Source: Gammaproteobacteria bacterium (lineage in GTDB: Bacteria > Pseudomonadota > Gammaproteobacteria > Steroidobacterales > Rariloculaceae). From it: DNA of 64,000 nucleotides. This document shows, one piece after another, positions 9,584 through 18,975 of the stretch. The notes under the pieces are model-generated. The model did no database searches. It was not told the origin of the DNA and worked only from the letters and a program-made list of their open reading frames with translations. The stretch lies in the NCBI GenBank assembly GCA_017577365.1, contig PKRJ01000004.1, positions 42,468 to 106,467 of the forward strand, in the 5' to 3' direction. Each line of letters begins with the position of its first letter. The first letter of the stretch is position 1. The position numbers were made by a program, and so were the translations under genes.

Positions 9584-10186
9584 CTATGAAGCCGTTCGCG
9601 ACACGCGCGCCAGCACCGGCCGTGCCTCGAGGCGCGCGACGTAAGCCTCGAATACCGGCCTTCGCTCGATCGTTTTCTGCATCAGGCCCCAGCGTATCTG
9701 CGCGCCGACATAAACGTCCGCCGCGCTGAAGCGCTCGCCGAGCAAGTACGGCCCGGGCGTGAGCGCCGACTCGAGCGCATTCAACGTGTTCTCGTACGTG
9801 CCGTAGCCGACCACGCTTTCTTTAACGGCCGGCCGCGCGAACGCCTTGTCGATGACCGCAGCCTCGAGGCAGCCCGCGGCGAAGAACAGCCATCGGTAAT
9901 ACGTCCCGCGCAGCGGATCGTCACGATCGGGCGCGAGCCCCGCCTCCGGGAACGCGTCCGCGAGATACGCGCAGATCGCCGGCACCTCCGTGACGACGAC
10001 GCCGCGATCCACGATCGCCGGGACCTTCCCCATCGGGTTGATCGCAAGGTACTCCGGCGACTTGTGCTCGCGCTTCTCGAAGTCGAGGATCTTCGTCTGG
10101 TACGGTGCTCCGACCTCCTCGAGCATCCAGTGCGCGACCTGCCCGCGAGACATCGGATTGGTATAGAAGACGATCGTCTCGGTCAC
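9584..10186 (-). CDS. glutathione S-transferase family protein
   Basis: 200 residues. The start is the GTG at 10186, preceded by GGAGGG with 8 bases spacing; it gives the usual N-terminus of the thioredoxin fold (TETIVFYTNPMSRG). Residues about 12-14 (Met-Ser-Arg) hold the position of the catalytic Ser/Tyr. The cis-Pro motif GKVPAIVD is near 53-60, followed by the SNAIL/TRA-like glutathione-binding turn TEVPAICAYLAD. The C-terminal all-helical domain contains the N-capping motif FSAADVYVG. Cytosolic. It lies 72 bases downstream of serA on the same strand and may be read through with it. The substrate is not predictable. Confidence 0.86.
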   Translation of the reverse strand: MTETIVFYTNPMSRGQVAHWMLEEVGAPYQTKILDFEKREHKSPEYLAINPMGKVPAIVDRGVVVTEVPAICAYLADAFPEAGLAPDRDDPLRGTYYRWLFFAAGCLEAAVIDKAFARPAVKESVVGYGTYENTLNALESALTPGPYLLGERFSAADVYVGAQIRWGLMQKTIERRPVFEAYVARLEARPVLARVSRTAS

Positions 10187-10258
10187 GGGTTTTACCCTCC
10201 GAGAAAGATGATTTCCAGACCTCACGAGCCGTGCCTCGGCCTGCGCCCGGCCGCTCGC

Positions 10259-11833
10259 CTAGAACTTCAGCACCTTCGCGTAGCTCACGAGCGGTAATGC
10301 CTTGAGCTTCGCGAGAATCTCCTCCGGCACCTGCTCGTCGACGCCGACGATCGCGATCGCTTGCCCGCTCTTCCGGTCGCGGCCGAGATGCAGCGTCGCG
10401 ATATTGATGCCCGCATCGCCCAGCAGCGAGCCGAGGGCGCCGATATACCCCGGCCGGTCCTCGTTGCACGTGAACAGCATGATCGGCTCGAAGTCGGCCT
10501 GAAGCGCCATGCCCCGCACCTCGACCAGCTTCGGCTTCCCGCCGATGACCGTCCCCGCGACCCTGCGCCACTCGCCGCCGGTCTGAATCTTCACGCGGAT
10601 CACGCTGTCGTAGATCGCGGAGGACTCGCGCCGCGACTCGAGCAGCGCGATGCCGCGCTCTTTCACGATCGCCGGCGCGGATACCATGTTCACGTCCTCG
10701 AGCTGGGGCCGCAGGATGCCGGCGAGCACGGCCGCGATCATCGGCTGCGTGCTCATCGTCGTCACGCTGCCCTCGAGCTCGATCTCGATCGCCTCGAGCC
10801 CGGCGTCGGCGACCTGGCCCGCGAACATGCCGAGCTTGTCCGCGAGATCGACGTAAGGACGAAGGCGCGGCGCCTCCTCGGCGCTGATCGACGGCATGTT
10901 CAGCGCGTTGGCGACCGCGCCGGTCAAGAGGAAATCGCTCATCTGCTCGGCGATCTGCCGCGCGACGTTCTCCTGCGCCTCGACGGTCGATGCGCCGAGA
11001 TGCGGCGTCGCGACGAAATTGGGCGCGCCGAACAGCACGTTCTCGTACGCGGGCTCGACGGTGAAGACGTCGAACGCCGCGGCTCCGACGTGGCCGCTAT
11101 CGAGCAGCCGCCGGAGCGCATGCTCGTCGACGAGCCCGCCGCGCGCGGCGTTGATGATGATCACGCCGCGCTTCGTTCTCGCGAGCGCGCTCTCGGAAAG
11201 AATGTTCCGCGTGCTCTCGGTCAGCGGCACGTGCAGCGAGATCACGTCCGCGCGCTCGAGGAGCTCGTCGAGCTCGACCTTCTCGACGCCGAGCCGCACC
11301 GCGCGCTCTTGCGTGAGATAGGGATCGTACGTGATCACCTTCATCTTCAGGCCCAGCGCGCGGTCCGCGACGATCGAGCCGATGTTGCCGCAGCCGATCA
11401 AGCCGAGCGTCTTCTGGTAGAGCTCGACGCCCAGGAAGCGGTTCTTCTCCCACTTCCCCGCCTGCGTCGACGCGTCGGCCGCAGTGATCGAGCGCGCGGC
11501 GGCGAACATCAGCGCAATCGTGTGCTCGGCGGTCGTGATCGAGTTGCCGAAAGGCGTGTTCATCACGACGACGCCGGCCGCCGTCGCCGCGGCGACGTCG
11601 ATGTTGTCGACGCCGATACCGGCGCGGCCGACGACCTTGAGCCGCCGGCCGGCCGCGATGACGTCGGCCGTGACTTTCGTCGCCGAGCGCACCGCAAGGC
11701 CGTCGTAATGCGGAATGATCTCGATCAGCTCCTCGCGGCTCAGGCCGGGCCGCACGTCGACGTCGATCCCGCGCGCGGTGAAGACCTCGGCGGCCACCGG
11801 GGAAAGCTTGTCGCTGATCAGAACGGAGGTCAT
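10259..11833 (-). CDS. serA: D-3-phosphoglycerate dehydrogenase, long form with ACT domain
   Basis: 524 residues. The start at ATG 11833 gives the classical MxxVLISDKLSP N-terminus; in-frame codons up to 11899 look like leader. The order is: substrate domain; NAD domain with GCGNIG (147-152); catalytic Arg231, Glu260 and His278 in the family motifs NAARGG, VEP and TPHLGAS; an intervening ASB domain; and a C-terminal ACT domain (about 450-524, starting LFTCNEDRPG). The length matches the bacterial long type (about 525). It oxidises 3-phosphoglycerate to phosphohydroxypyruvate, the first step of serine synthesis. The ACT domain usually gives serine feedback. The serC and serB genes are not nearby. 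Confidence 0.95.
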   Translation of the reverse strand: MTSVLISDKLSPVAAEVFTARGIDVDVRPGLSREELIEIIPHYDGLAVRSATKVTADVIAAGRRLKVVGRAGIGVDNIDVAAATAAGVVVMNTPFGNSITTAEHTIALMFAAARSITAADASTQAGKWEKNRFLGVELYQKTLGLIGCGNIGSIVADRALGLKMKVITYDPYLTQERAVRLGVEKVELDELLERADVISLHVPLTESTRNILSESALARTKRGVIIINAARGGLVDEHALRRLLDSGHVGAAAFDVFTVEPAYENVLFGAPNFVATPHLGASTVEAQENVARQIAEQMSDFLLTGAVANALNMPSISAEEAPRLRPYVDLADKLGMFAGQVADAGLEAIEIELEGSVTTMSTQPMIAAVLAGILRPQLEDVNMVSAPAIVKERGIALLESRRESSAIYDSVIRVKIQTGGEWRRVAGTVIGGKPKLVEVRGMALQADFEPIMLFTCNEDRPGYIGALGSLLGDAGINIATLHLGRDRKSGQAIAIVGVDEQVPEEILAKLKALPLVSYAKVLKF

Positions 11834-11944
11834 CTCGATACCCGAGCGCGTGGGGACGCGGTCGGATAACGGTAACCCGGCGGAGCGGTCTCGCGCCATG
11901 GGCCGGGCGCGTGGGGCGAGACGGAAGAGATCGGCGTCCGGCGT

Positions 11945-14383
11945 CTAGCGATCGACGATTTTCGCGCGCGAGGCCGCGAGCCCGGCGGCCGCGCCAGTGC
12001 CCCGGGCTCGGGCCCGCGCGGGCTGCGCCGCGCGCTCCGCGTCGCGGCCGAGCCTGAGCCACGTCTCGACGATCGAATCCGGATTCAGCGAGAGGCTGTC
12101 GATACCTTGCGCGGTCAGCCACTCGGCGAGCTCCGGATAGTCGGACGGCGCTTGCCCGCAGATGCCGACGTATTTGCCTTGCGCGCGGCACGCGGCGATC
12201 GCGAGCGCGAGCAGCCGCTTCACGGCCGGATCCCTTTCGTCGAACGACGACGCGACGCGCTCGGAATCCCGATCGACGCCGAGCACGAGCTGCGTCATGT
12301 CGTTCGAGCCGATCGACATCCCGTCGAAGATCTCGAGGTACGCGTCGGCGAGGAGCGCATTGGTCGGCAGCTCGCACATCATGACGATCCGCAGCCCGTC
12401 GGACCGACGCAGCCCGTTCCGCTCGAGCAGCTCGACGACGCGGCGTCCCTCGTCGACGCTGCGGACGAACGGCACCATGACCTCGACGTTCGTGAAGCCG
12501 TAATCCTTGCGGACTTTCTCGAGCGCGCGGCATTCGAGCTCGAAACCCGCACGGAACTCGTCGTCGAGATACCGCGCCGCGCCGCGCAGCCCGAGCATAG
12601 GATTCTCCTCGCGCGGCTCGTACTGCGCGCCGCCGATCAGGTTCGCGTACTCGTTCGACTTGAAATCGGACAGGCGAACGATCACGGGCTTCGGCGCGAA
12701 GGCCGCGGCGATCGTCGCGATGCCTTCGGCGAGCTTGTCGACGAAGAAACGGACGGGGCCGTCGTAGCCCGCCGCGCGCTCGTCGATCAGCGCCCGGGTC
12801 GCCTCGTCCTGCCGCTCGTAGTTCACGATCGCGAGCGGATGCACGCCGATCGCGCGGTTGATGATGAACTCGATCCGCGCGAGACCGACGCCTTCGTTCG
12901 GGATCGCCGCCAACGAGAACGCCGCGTCCGGATTGCCGACGTTCAGCATCAGCTTGACCGGCAGGCTCGGCAGCTCGCTGATGCCGAGCCTCCGCTGCTC
13001 GAACTCGAGCGCGCCGTCGTAGACGTGGCCGACGTCGCCTTCGGCGCACGACACGGTGACGGCCGCGCCGTCCGGCACGCGCTCCGTCGCGTCGCCGCAG
13101 CCGACGACGGCGGGCACGCCGAGCTCGCGCGCGATGATGGCGGCATGACACGTGCGTCCGCCGCGGTTCGTGACGATCGCCGCGGCGCGCTTCATGACCG
13201 GCTCCCAGGCGGGATCGGTCATATCGGTGACGAGAACGTCTCCGTCGTCGAGCGTATGCATCGACGCGAGGTCGCCGATGACGCGCGCCCGCCCGGCGGC
13301 GATGCGCTGCCCGACGCTGCGCCCCGTCACGAGCACCGGTCCGCGCTGCTTGAGCTCGAACCGCACGACGCGCGGCGATGCGCGGCTCTGCACCGTCTCC
13401 GGCCGCGCCTGCAGAATCTCGAGCCTCCCGTCGATGCCGTCCTTGCCCCACTCGATATCCATGGGGCGGCCGTAATGACGCTCGATGACGAGCGCCTGAC
13501 GCGCGAGCTCGAGCACCTCGTCGTCGGTCAGCGAAAATCGCCGCCGCTCCGCGGCGCCGACTTCGACCTCTCTCACCCGCACCGCGCCGTCGCCGTAGAC
13601 GAGCTTCGTGCGTTTCGTGCCCAGGCGGCGGCGGATGATCGCTTGCCGCCCGGCCGCGAGCGCGGGCTTGTGCACGTAGAACTCGTCGGGCTCGACGCCG
13701 CCCTGCACGAGCAGCTCGCCGAGCCCGTAGCTCGACGTGATCAGCACGACGTCCGCGAAGCCCGACTCGGGATCGAGCGTGAACATCACGCCCGCGGCAC
13801 CGACGTCCGTGCGCACCATGCGCTGGATGCCGACCGAAAGCGCAACGTCCTCGTGCGCGAAACCGCGATGCGCGCGATACGCGATCGCGCGATCGGTATA
13901 GAGCGACGCGTAGACGTGCCGTATACCCGCGAGGATCGCGTCCAACCCCGCGACGTTCAGCAACGTGTCCTGCTGCCCGGCGAACGACGCGTCGGGCAGG
14001 TCCTCGGCGGTCGCAGACGAGCGCACCGCGAAGCGCTCGTCGTCGTCGCGCGCGAGCCGTCTCAAGCATTGCGCGACGGCCTCCTCGACGGACGCGGGCA
14101 GCGGCGCCGCCTCGATCCATTCGCGAATCTCGTGCGCGCACGAAGAAAGCGCGCGGATATCGTCGACGTCGAGCGTCGCGAGACGCTTACGGATCCTTTC
14201 GTCGAGCCCGTCGCGCGCGAGAAACTCGCGAAACGCATCCGCCGTCGTCGCGAACCCGTCCGGCACCGAGATGCCGAGCCCCGACAGCTCGCCGATCATC
14301 TCGCCGAGCGACGCGTTCTTGCCGCCGACCTGCGCGGCATCGCGCAGACGGACCTCGGACAGCAAGACGACGTAATTCGGCAT
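11945..14383 (-). CDS. ppsA: phosphoenolpyruvate synthase
   Basis: 812 residues, from ATG 14383 (MPNYVVLLSEV, aligned with the family start). The N-terminal ATP-grasp domain carries GGKNASLGEM (20-29), the active-site stretch FAVRSSATAEDLP (118-130) and FAGQQDT (134-140). The swivelling phosphohistidine domain has His413 in TCHAAIIAREL. The C-terminal PEP/pyruvate domain carries GSNDMTQLVLGVDRD and the catalytic Cys in YVGICGQAPSD. It converts pyruvate, ATP and water to PEP, AMP and phosphate for gluconeogenesis. The usual partner regulator gene (ppsR) is not adjacent. It is 111 bases upstream of serA, same strand; PEP synthesis feeding serine synthesis would make metabolic sense, but a shared transcript is only inferred. 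Confidence 0.95.
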   Translation of the reverse strand: MPNYVVLLSEVRLRDAAQVGGKNASLGEMIGELSGLGISVPDGFATTADAFREFLARDGLDERIRKRLATLDVDDIRALSSCAHEIREWIEAAPLPASVEEAVAQCLRRLARDDDERFAVRSSATAEDLPDASFAGQQDTLLNVAGLDAILAGIRHVYASLYTDRAIAYRAHRGFAHEDVALSVGIQRMVRTDVGAAGVMFTLDPESGFADVVLITSSYGLGELLVQGGVEPDEFYVHKPALAAGRQAIIRRRLGTKRTKLVYGDGAVRVREVEVGAAERRRFSLTDDEVLELARQALVIERHYGRPMDIEWGKDGIDGRLEILQARPETVQSRASPRVVRFELKQRGPVLVTGRSVGQRIAAGRARVIGDLASMHTLDDGDVLVTDMTDPAWEPVMKRAAAIVTNRGGRTCHAAIIARELGVPAVVGCGDATERVPDGAAVTVSCAEGDVGHVYDGALEFEQRRLGISELPSLPVKLMLNVGNPDAAFSLAAIPNEGVGLARIEFIINRAIGVHPLAIVNYERQDEATRALIDERAAGYDGPVRFFVDKLAEGIATIAAAFAPKPVIVRLSDFKSNEYANLIGGAQYEPREENPMLGLRGAARYLDDEFRAGFELECRALEKVRKDYGFTNVEVMVPFVRSVDEGRRVVELLERNGLRRSDGLRIVMMCELPTNALLADAYLEIFDGMSIGSNDMTQLVLGVDRDSERVASSFDERDPAVKRLLALAIAACRAQGKYVGICGQAPSDYPELAEWLTAQGIDSLSLNPDSIVETWLRLGRDAERAAQPARARARGTGAAAGLAASRAKIVDR

Positions 14384-14528
14384 CGGTCGATCGAATCGAT
14401 GTGCGACTCGTTGCGCCGGGCACCCCACCACGCCCGGCTCGAGAAATGAGCGTTACACACAGCATCGGCGGGAGAAGCGGAGCGTGTCTACCCGTATGAC
14501 CCACAACGGGCATCGAAACACGGAGGGA

Positions 14529-14906
14529 TCAGTTCAAGTCCGCGGCGAATTGCTTCAAGAGCTCGAGCGGCACGATCTCGAGCGCGCGCCGATGCGTGCC
14601 TTTCAAGAACACTCGCGGCGCCATGCCGTATCGATGCGCCTCGAGCCAACGAGCGGCGCACAGGCACCAGCGATCCCCGGGCTTCAGACCGGGGAAATCG
14701 TACTCGGGCCTGGGCGTCGAAAGATCGTTGCCCCGGAAACGCGAGAACTCGAGAAACTCGCGCGTCACCTCGACGCAAACCGTATGAGAGCCGAAATCGA
14801 GATCGCTCGTGTTGCAGCAGCAGTCGCGGAAGAAGCCGGTGCGCGGGTTCTCGCTGCACACCTCGAGCGGCTCGCCGTAGACGTTGATCGATGGATGCAT
14901 TTGCAC
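14529..14906 (-). CDS. DUF2237 family protein
   Basis: 125 residues. A GTG at 14906 has GGTGAG 8 bases upstream, while an ATG two codons later (14900) is the alternative. The family blocks are all present: NVYGEPLEVCS, TGFFRDCCCNT, the HTVCVEV segment, GNDLSTPRPEYDFPGLKPGD, then WCLCAARW and a C-terminal LEIVPLELLK. The many Cys residues (CCC, CLC) are typical of DUF2237. Its biochemical role is unknown. It is a monocistronic cytosolic protein with no obvious functional partner next door. Confidence 0.9.
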   Translation of the reverse strand: MQMHPSINVYGEPLEVCSENPRTGFFRDCCCNTSDLDFGSHTVCVEVTREFLEFSRFRGNDLSTPRPEYDFPGLKPGDRWCLCAARWLEAHRYGMAPRVFLKGTHRRALEIVPLELLKQFAADLN

Positions 14907-15115
14907 GCCGGCGTCTCACCGATTCACGTTTCCATGCGTTCACGCAGATTCTGCCCTCGCCGCGCGCTCCATGTCACGCGTGCGAGGACCGTCCGACGCG
15001 GACCCGCCGTTGCCGTCGCTCGGAATTGCGGACGTTGAGCCTATCGCCGCCGCGATTATGATAGCCGCGCCGCCGCGCCGGCGGTCCGAACGAACGTTTG
15101 TTGGAAGGAGCCAGT

Positions 15116-15613
15116 ATGGCCATCGATGTCTACGATCAGCTGACGACGTTCACGAAGATGCTCGGGAACCTCGACGCGATCCTGGGGAAGGCGGAGGACG
15201 ACGCGAAGACGCGCAACATCGATCCGCAGGTCTTCATTCAAGGGCGTCTCGCGCCCGACATGCTGCCGTTCGTCAAGCAGATCCAGATCGCAACCGACCA
15301 CGCGAAGGGCGTGGCGAGCCGGCTCTCCGGGCAAGAGCCTCCGAAATGGGTCGACGACGAGCAGACCTTCGCCGACCTGCACGCGAGGATCGCCAAGACC
15401 ATCGATCACGTGAAGTCGTTCGAGCCGGAGCAGTTCGAAGGCTGGGAGGACCGCGACGTCGAGCTCAGGTTCCCGAGCACGACGTTCCGCTTCAAGGGCA
15501 AGGACTACCTGATCAACTTCGCCGTGCCGAACTTCTACTTCCACTACACGACGGCGTATCTGATCCTTCGCCATAACGGCGTGCAGATCGGCAAGCGGGA
15601 CTATCTCGGCTAA
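15116..15613 (+). CDS. DUF1993 family protein (DinB-like four-helix fold)
   Basis: 165 residues. ATG 15116 is chosen over an upstream ATG because GGAAGGAG lies 5-6 bases before it. The sequence has the DUF1993 pattern: an N-terminal helix (YDQLTTFTKMLGNLDAIL), a central block PPKWVDDEQTFADLHARI, and a C-terminal block VPNFYFHYTTAYLILRHNGV with the conserved His in the last helix. Related DinB folds bind a metal via His residues; function here is unknown. Its stop codon shares bases with the stop of the convergent hydrolase gene. Confidence 0.9.
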   Translation: MAIDVYDQLTTFTKMLGNLDAILGKAEDDAKTRNIDPQVFIQGRLAPDMLPFVKQIQIATDHAKGVASRLSGQEPPKWVDDEQTFADLHARIAKTIDHVKSFEPEQFEGWEDRDVELRFPSTTFRFKGKDYLINFAVPNFYFHYTTAYLILRHNGVQIGKRDYLG

Positions 15614-17271
15614 TCGTGCGGCGCGCTTCGCCTCTTCGCGGCGAAGTGCGCCTTGAGGCGATCGGTGTCGGCCGAAGTCCACGCAGGGGGCTCGGTCAGC
15701 GCGATCCACGCGTCGATGTAGTGCTCGGGCGCGAACTTGTGACCGTACCCGATCGGCGTGATGTCGCCGGCCCGCATGTCGGCGACGACTTGCAGCGTCG
15801 TCACGATCGGGATCCAGCGCAGCGCGGGCGTCACGTCGGGGCCGCGCGGCGGATCGAGCCATTCGGGCGCGCGATAGAGCATCGCCGGCTCGAAGAACGT
15901 GATCGGATCGCTCGCGTATTGAAGGAACACGATGCGGATCGGGCCCCAGGGCACGCCCGGCATCTCGAGATGATTGCGCTGGTTCGTGAAGCGGATCACC
16001 GTGCCGCCGCGAAAGCGCGGCAGCCAGGCCGGCGAGCCGGTATCGCGTCGTTTCGTCGCCGAGCGCCACGTCGCGTGGCCGTACGGCGGGCCGCTCCACA
16101 GGGCGCCTTGAAAGACGTCGCCGACGACGTCGTAGATGTCGAACGACGCATCCGAGTTCAACGAGCCGAGACTCAAGCCATGTAGATAAAGCGCCGGCCG
16201 TCGGTCGCGCGGCAGCTTCGACCAATGGCCGTAAACCTTCTCGAAGAGCCTTTCCGCCGTCTCCTCGCCCTGCTCGGGCTCGAACAGCAGCGCGAGCGCG
16301 CTTTCGAGATAGGAGTACTGCACCGCGACGCTCGCGATATCGCCGCGGTGCAGGTACTCGACGGTATCGATCGCCGCGGGATCGACCCAACCCGTGCCGG
16401 TCGGCGTGACGATGACGAGCACGGACCGATCGAACGCGCCGGTGCGCACGAGCTCCTCGAACGCGAGGCGCGTGCGCTCCTCGACGGTCTCGGCGGAGTT
16501 CAAGCCGACGTAGACGCGGATCGGCGTCGAGACGTCGTCGCCGAAGAAGGCGCGCAAGTCTTCGCGCGTCGGGCCGGACGAGATGAACGCGCGTCCTTGG
16601 CGGCCGAGATCCTGCCAGTCGAGCGGTGATGCGGGGCTGCCGCTTCGCAGCGGATCGGCGGGCGGCTCGACGTCCGGCTCGATCAGCGCGTCGAGCTGTC
16701 GGAACGAGTTGTCTGCCGCGTGCAGCACGGCGCGAAACAGCACGCCGTCGATCATCGACCAGAAGAGCGCCGCCGCGGCGACGATGGCGACGAGATACGA
16801 GACGCGCCGCGGAACGTAACGCGCGAGACTCTTCGCGACGGCACGATAGGTGAGCTTGAAAAGCCGCGCGACGAGCAGCACGGCCGCGAAGACCGCCGCG
16901 GCGATGAGCGCGACGGTGAGAGGGCGCGTGCCTTCGGCCTCCGGCATTAGCATCAGCGCGCGGATCGAGTTCTGCCAGTCCGAGGCCTTCCATAGGAAGA
17001 TCGCGGCCGTGGCCGCGCAGGCGCTCCCCGCGGCGATCCTCGCGAGCCGGCGCCCGCGCCCTTTCGGCCGCGGAAGCTCGAGATAGCGCCACAGGGCATC
17101 GGCGAGCACGCCGAGGCCGTAACCGGCCGCCAAAGACAGCCCGGACACGAGCCCCTGCATCGAAGCGGACCGGGGCAAGAGACTCGGCGTCAGCGAGAGC
17201 GCGAAGAGCAGCGTGCCGACGATCATGCCGGACGACGAGAGAGCGGCCGGCAGTCGTTCATGGATGCGCAC
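15610..17271 (-). CDS. membrane-anchored alpha/beta hydrolase (Abhydrolase_9 type)
   Basis: 553 residues from GTG 17271, preceded by GGACGAG; an upstream GTG at 17349 and an internal ATG at 17226 are possible starts, so the N-terminus is uncertain. The N-terminal third has several hydrophobic segments (starting MIVGTLLFALSLTPSLLPR, the hallmark of the Abhydrolase_9 N-terminal region). The C-terminal two thirds form the hydrolase domain, with nucleophile Ser367 in the elbow HGLSLGS. Late acid and His residues probably lie in the block FLQYASDP and in GHKFAPEHY. The substrate is unknown; related proteins are inner-membrane serine hydrolases suspected in lipid metabolism. The gene ends in a 4-base overlap with the opposite-strand DUF1993 gene. 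Confidence 0.88.
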   Translation of the reverse strand: MRIHERLPAALSSSGMIVGTLLFALSLTPSLLPRSASMQGLVSGLSLAAGYGLGVLADALWRYLELPRPKGRGRRLARIAAGSACAATAAIFLWKASDWQNSIRALMLMPEAEGTRPLTVALIAAAVFAAVLLVARLFKLTYRAVAKSLARYVPRRVSYLVAIVAAAALFWSMIDGVLFRAVLHAADNSFRQLDALIEPDVEPPADPLRSGSPASPLDWQDLGRQGRAFISSGPTREDLRAFFGDDVSTPIRVYVGLNSAETVEERTRLAFEELVRTGAFDRSVLVIVTPTGTGWVDPAAIDTVEYLHRGDIASVAVQYSYLESALALLFEPEQGEETAERLFEKVYGHWSKLPRDRRPALYLHGLSLGSLNSDASFDIYDVVGDVFQGALWSGPPYGHATWRSATKRRDTGSPAWLPRFRGGTVIRFTNQRNHLEMPGVPWGPIRIVFLQYASDPITFFEPAMLYRAPEWLDPPRGPDVTPALRWIPIVTTLQVVADMRAGDITPIGYGHKFAPEHYIDAWIALTEPPAWTSADTDRLKAHFAAKRRSAPHD

Positions 17272-17397
17272 GTTCTCGTCCGATCGGCTCGCTTCCCGCC
17301 ATCGTAGCCCGGGTCGGCGCGGCACACGCTCGGTGACGCTACGCAACACCGCGTCGCGCGCGGCGCGGGCTCAGTCCGCGAGTGCCAACGAGCGCGG

Positions 17398-18306
17398 CTA
17401 CCGGCCGCGTATCGCGAAATAGATTCCGGCGGCGACGAAAGCCGCGCCGACGAAGTGATAGGCGAACAAGCGCTCGCCGAGAAAGACCATCGCGAGCACC
17501 GCGCCCGACACGGGGATCAGGTTCACGAAGATCGCGGCTCGGTTCGGCCCGATCGCGCGCACCGCGAGCGTCCAGCCGAACGTCGCGAGCAGTGTCGGAA
17601 ACACGGCGAGATAGACCATCGCGGCGCCGACCTCGGCCGTGAGCGTGAAAGGCCCGACGAATGCCGCCTCGATCGCGTACGCCGGCAGCAGCAGCACGCT
17701 GCCGGTGGCGGCGATGATCAGCATCAGCACGACGCCGTCCGGCGCGTACTCGCGGCGAGACAGCAGCACGGCATAGGCCGACCAGCCGAGCACGGCGAGC
17801 AGCATGAAGAGATCGCCGATATTGAGCTCGAGCGCGAGCAACACGGAAAGGTCCGCCCGCGCGACCATGACGACGATGCCGACGAACGCGCAGACGATGC
17901 CGATGCGCTGCCCCGACGTGAGACGCGTGCCGGCGATGAGCCACGCGAGGAGCGCCGTCGTCGTCGGCTGGGCCGCGTTCACGAGCACGGCGTTCGTCGC
18001 GGTCGTGTAATAGACGGCGACGACGGAGAACGTGCTGCCGACGATCATGAACGTGACCATGAAGAGGATCGACGGCAGCTGCGCTTTCAGCTTGGGCCAT
18101 TCCTCGCGCAGCCTGCCGCGCACCCACGGCAGCAGAATCACGAACGCGATGACCCATCGCGCCAACGACAGCGCGAGCGGGGGAACGCCGAGGCTGACCG
18201 CACGCGTCACGACGGGCGGGCTCGAGTAGATGATCATGCTCGTCGCGGCGAGCAGATACGCGGTGCGCGGCCCCATCGCGGCGTGGGGCACGGTCTCCGT
18301 GCTCAA
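17398..18306 (-). CDS. EamA/DMT superfamily transporter
   Basis: 302 residues. The start is TTG 18306, with GGAGAGAG 7 bases upstream. About ten hydrophobic helices are arranged as two EamA repeats: the first starts at AYLLAATSMIIYSSPPVVTRA, the second after residue 160 (NIGDLFMLLAVLGWSAYAVLL). Typical family features are the conserved LSLARW in helix 2 and the C-terminal GERLFAYHFVGAAFVAAGIY. Members export amino acids, purines or other metabolites across the inner membrane, and the substrate cannot be told. It lies head to head with the archease gene. Confidence 0.9.
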   Translation of the reverse strand: MSTETVPHAAMGPRTAYLLAATSMIIYSSPPVVTRAVSLGVPPLALSLARWVIAFVILLPWVRGRLREEWPKLKAQLPSILFMVTFMIVGSTFSVVAVYYTTATNAVLVNAAQPTTTALLAWLIAGTRLTSGQRIGIVCAFVGIVVMVARADLSVLLALELNIGDLFMLLAVLGWSAYAVLLSRREYAPDGVVLMLIIAATGSVLLLPAYAIEAAFVGPFTLTAEVGAAMVYLAVFPTLLATFGWTLAVRAIGPNRAAIFVNLIPVSGAVLAMVFLGERLFAYHFVGAAFVAAGIYFAIRGR

Positions 18307-18332
18307 CGCTATACTCTCTCCGGTGGACTCGA

Positions 18333-18352
18333 GCGCTGCCGCCCGGCAGCGC
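18333..18352. other. perfect inverted repeat in the head-to-head gap between the transporter and archease genes
   Basis: GCGCTGCC and GGCAGCGC (8 bp each) are separated by GCCC, within the 230-base gap between the divergent starts at 18306 and 18537. There is no T tract on either side, so an intrinsic terminator is unlikely. It could be a 5' leader hairpin of the transporter mRNA or an operator. No sigma-54 or other clear promoter motif was recognised in the gap. Confidence 0.4.
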
Positions 18353-18536
18353 CGCGGCTAAGCCGGGCTCAGGCCGACCCGGCACGTGACCGTCGCTTCG
18401 AAAGCGAGGCATCCTGCCACGCGCGCCGCCGAACCGAAAGCCGCGCGCGGCGTGCGGCGACGAACCCGAAGGTTCGGCCCCTTCGGAAAGGCGCCTCGGC
18501 CCAAGCACATCGCGGCGGCGCTATCATCGACTCGTC

Positions 18537-18959
18537 ATGCGCGAAAGTCGCTACGAGCATTTTCCCCACGACGCGGACGTCGGCGTGCGCGGCATCGGCG
18601 CGTCGCCGGCCGAGGCGTTCGAAGAAGCGGCGCTCGCGCTGACGGCGGTGATCACGGATCCCGTGCGAGTCGACGCCGCGGAGCGGGTCGAGATCCGCTG
18701 CGAGGCGCCGGATATCGAGTTGCTGTTGGCCGACTTCTTGAATGCGGTGATCTACGAGATGGCGACGCGCGGCATGCTGTTCGGGCGGTACGAGGTGAAA
18801 ATCGAGGGCGCGAGCCTCGAAGCCGCGGCGTTCGGCGAGCGCGTCGACGTCGAAAAGCATCGCCCGATCGTCGAGGCCAAAGGGGCGACGCTGACGAGCC
18901 TGCGCGTCGAGCAGCGCGCGGACGGCACGTGGCTCGCGCAGTGCGTCGTCGACGTGTGA
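18537..18959 (+). CDS. archease
   Basis: 140 residues. The N-terminus (YEHFPHDADVGVRGIG) contains the invariant His-Asp-Ala-Asp metal-binding motif. ALTAVITDP follows, then the long block LLLADFLNAVIYEM, and the C-terminal acidic residue D139 in VVDV, the usual Ca/Mg ligand position. Archease activates RtcB by speeding its guanylylation and broadening its nucleotide use. The gene ends 16 bases before rtcB in the same direction, a conserved pairing, so the two are almost certainly co-transcribed. Confidence 0.94.
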   Translation: MRESRYEHFPHDADVGVRGIGASPAEAFEEAALALTAVITDPVRVDAAERVEIRCEAPDIELLLADFLNAVIYEMATRGMLFGRYEVKIEGASLEAAAFGERVDVEKHRPIVEAKGATLTSLRVEQRADGTWLAQCVVDV

Positions 18960-18975
18960 TCGAGGTCGAGCCGCG

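Noticed and set aside
10361..11869. Long + strand open frame (about 500 codons) antisense to serA
   Set aside because: It mirrors the serA codons; the translation is Arg/Ala/His-rich with no motif. Such shadows occur opposite nearly every gene in this high-GC DNA.
12107..14449. 780-codon + strand frame antisense to ppsA
   Set aside because: Composition (Arg, His, Asp, Leu-rich) is the expected reverse-strand image of ppsA; no ribosome site or family match.
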